Positions 5,283 to 6,389 of a stretch of DNA of 6,389 nucleotides are shown in pieces. This DNA comes from a bacterium (GTDB lineage: Bacteria; Patescibacteriota; Microgenomatia; JAUYPR01), in the NCBI GenBank assembly GCA_030695785.1, contig JAUYPR010000084.1, positions 1 to 6,389 on the forward strand, read 5' to 3'. The stretch's first letter is position 1; each line of letters starts with the position of its first letter. The notes beneath the pieces are model-generated. The model had not been told where the DNA came from. It made no database searches and saw only the letters and a program-made list of their open reading frames with translations. The translations under genes and the position numbers were made by a program.

Positions 5283-6366
5283 TGCGCCAATCGTATGTTT
5301 CTGCATGCTTTCTCCCTTCCCGCTGGAGATCTCGAACGTTCCTCTTCCCTAAAAACCATCCAATTTTCTCCGCATCCGCAAGATCGTTGACATCATTGGC
5401 TTTGATAAACATAACTCCTTTTCCTGCGGTCACTTCACGATAGATTGGAAGGTCGGGGACAACCACTGGTGTGTACACGGCAAGCGCTTCCAACACCACA
5501 ATCCCAAACCCTTCAACAACTGACGTTTGCACAAACAGTTGTGCACGGGCAAGCGTATCCACAAACATTTTTCTCGGGAGATTTGATTTTATCTCGACAA
5601 CATCAAACAATCCTTCTTTCTTGATGTAATCTTGAACTTTCAAAAGGAGCGGCCCGTGACCGATCATGACCGCATGGATTTTCGGATCCTTCCAGGATAA
5701 TTGTTTGACCGCATCAAGGAAGAAAAAAGGTCGTTTATACTCCACAAACCGGCCGGACCACACAAGCAAACCTCTTTCTTTCTTCCTTGGTTTGGATGGA
5801 AATTCAGCAAGATCGATCCCGCACGGAATGATCATAACCTTGTTTTTGCCGATGGACTCGGTCTTGACTTTTTGCGCAACGACCTGACTAATACAGACCA
5901 TCACATCCCAAGGCAAACTCAACGTCAATTGTTCGATAAACAGACCGAGAAGCCCAAAAGGACCTCCGTAGGAAAGCCACTTCCATCCCCATACATCCGC
6001 CACCCACGCGGCACTTTTCGCTCCAATATGCTGCGCGACAAAAAACGCAATAGGGTGTGTTAAAAAAGTTGACCCTTCAACAATATCTGAAGATTGTCGT
6101 CTCCCTTTCTTCCAAGCGGCAATAACAAACCTCAACCGCGCAAAAAGATTTCCGGTTGATGTGTATGTATAGGTCGGTCCAACACGCAGGACGCGGACTC
6201 GGTTAATAATCTCTTCCCGCTCTGTTTCTGGTTGGTGAGAAGCAATAACAGTCACCTCATGTTTCTCTGCCAGCAACCGCGTCACATACCACATGCGCGC
6301 CTCGATGCCGCCTGTGATCGCATCTGCCGAAGCGGGGAAAAATTCTGTCAAAAAAAGAAGTGTCAT
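5218..6366 (-). CDS. GT4-family (GT-B fold) glycosyltransferase
   Basis: This 382-residue cytoplasmic enzyme has the two-domain GT-B plan. The N-terminal acceptor domain starts with LLFLTEFFP (3-11) and ITGGIEARMWYVTRLLAE (17-34), the glycine loop of GT4 enzymes. The C-terminal donor domain opens with IIPCGIDLAEF (179-189) and VWSGRFVEYKRP (202-213), where Arg206 and Lys211 are expected to contact the nucleotide diphosphate. It continues to EGFGIVVLEALA (285-296), the E-x7-E motif (Glu285, Glu293). The protein transfers a sugar from a nucleotide donor with retention of configuration; sugar and acceptor are not predictable. The ending YDWRIIAKETRDKYRAIV (358-375) is ordinary for the family although it lies antisense to the Fic gene tail, so the overlap seems genuine. 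The start at 6366 lacks a Shine-Dalgarno, and its ATGA could be the stop of an upstream gene. Confidence 0.92.
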   Translation of the reverse strand: MTLLFLTEFFPASADAITGGIEARMWYVTRLLAEKHEVTVIASHQPETEREEIINRVRVLRVGPTYTYTSTGNLFARLRFVIAAWKKGRRQSSDIVEGSTFLTHPIAFFVAQHIGAKSAAWVADVWGWKWLSYGGPFGLLGLFIEQLTLSLPWDVMVCISQVVAQKVKTESIGKNKVMIIPCGIDLAEFPSKPRKKERGLLVWSGRFVEYKRPFFFLDAVKQLSWKDPKIHAVMIGHGPLLLKVQDYIKKEGLFDVVEIKSNLPRKMFVDTLARAQLFVQTSVVEGFGIVVLEALAVYTPVVVPDLPIYREVTAGKGVMFIKANDVNDLADAEKIGWFLGKRNVRDLQREGRKHAETYDWRIIAKETRDKYRAIVRLLHRPM

Positions 6367-6389
6367 CGGGATTTGCGTCGTTGTGACCG
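6363..6389 (-). CDS. Possible C-terminal end of an upstream minus-strand gene (partial)
   Basis: In the frame whose TGA (6365-6363) overlaps the glycosyltransferase start as ATGA, the visible codons read RSQRRKSR and then stop. A basic tail of this kind is common at the end of cytoplasmic or membrane proteins, and the 4-bp overlap copies two other junctions on this strand. Only eight codons are visible, so this rests on layout, not on recognised protein sequence. Confidence 0.3.
   Translation of the reverse strand, partial: RSQRRKSR

Noticed and set aside
1..6389. tRNA, rRNA, CRISPR array, insertion sequence or attachment site
   Set aside because: No cloverleaf, regularly spaced repeat array, transposase or terminal inverted repeat pair was seen on reading both strands.

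Overview
The window is a compact stretch of bacterial DNA devoted mainly to surface-polysaccharide or glycolipid synthesis, interrupted by a small divergent regulatory pair. Overlapping stop/start codons, very short gaps, an orphan 59-residue AbrB-type protein and several multi-spanning GT-C type proteins suggest a small-genome lineage such as the candidate phyla radiation (Patescibacteria). That placement is inference, since no marker gene is present. TGA ends at least three genes (methyltransferase, GT-C, GT4) and no gene has an in-frame TGA, so a code reading TGA as glycine or tryptophan is excluded.

Right block, minus strand, 6389 to 5218: a GT4-family glycosyltransferase, probably coupled to an upstream gene of which only the last codons are visible. 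Its 3' end runs 65 bp into the tail of a convergent Fic gene.

Middle block, 4158 to 5282: a plus-strand Fic-domain protein (4539-5282) with its own N-terminal inhibitory motif. It diverges from a minus-strand AbrB/MazE-like protein (4188-4367), which is too short to stand out in an ordinary ORF listing. The 171 bp between them holds candidate promoters for both genes, three copies of ACATAA around the predicted abrB-side start point, and a separate 7-bp inverted repeat (AGCCGTA/TACGGCT).

Left block, minus strand, 4157 to 1: an NAD-dependent epimerase closely resembling CDP-paratose 2-epimerase, a PMT/ArnT-like GT-C protein, a class I SAM-dependent methyltransferase, and the first 318 codons of a second GT-C-like membrane protein of the PTPS-related family, which runs off the left edge. 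Junctions are a 22-bp overlap followed by two 4-bp ATGA overlaps, so this is almost certainly one operon, apparently headed by the AbrB gene 30 bp upstream of the epimerase.

A plausible joint reading is that the epimerase makes an unusual nucleotide sugar, the GT4 enzyme uses nucleotide sugars at the cytoplasmic face, the two membrane proteins use lipid-linked sugars at the outer face, and the methyltransferase modifies a sugar or lipid. The AbrB protein may set expression of the operon. The Fic protein may be an unrelated insertion or may be controlled from the same intergenic region. No RNA gene, CRISPR array or insertion sequence was seen.
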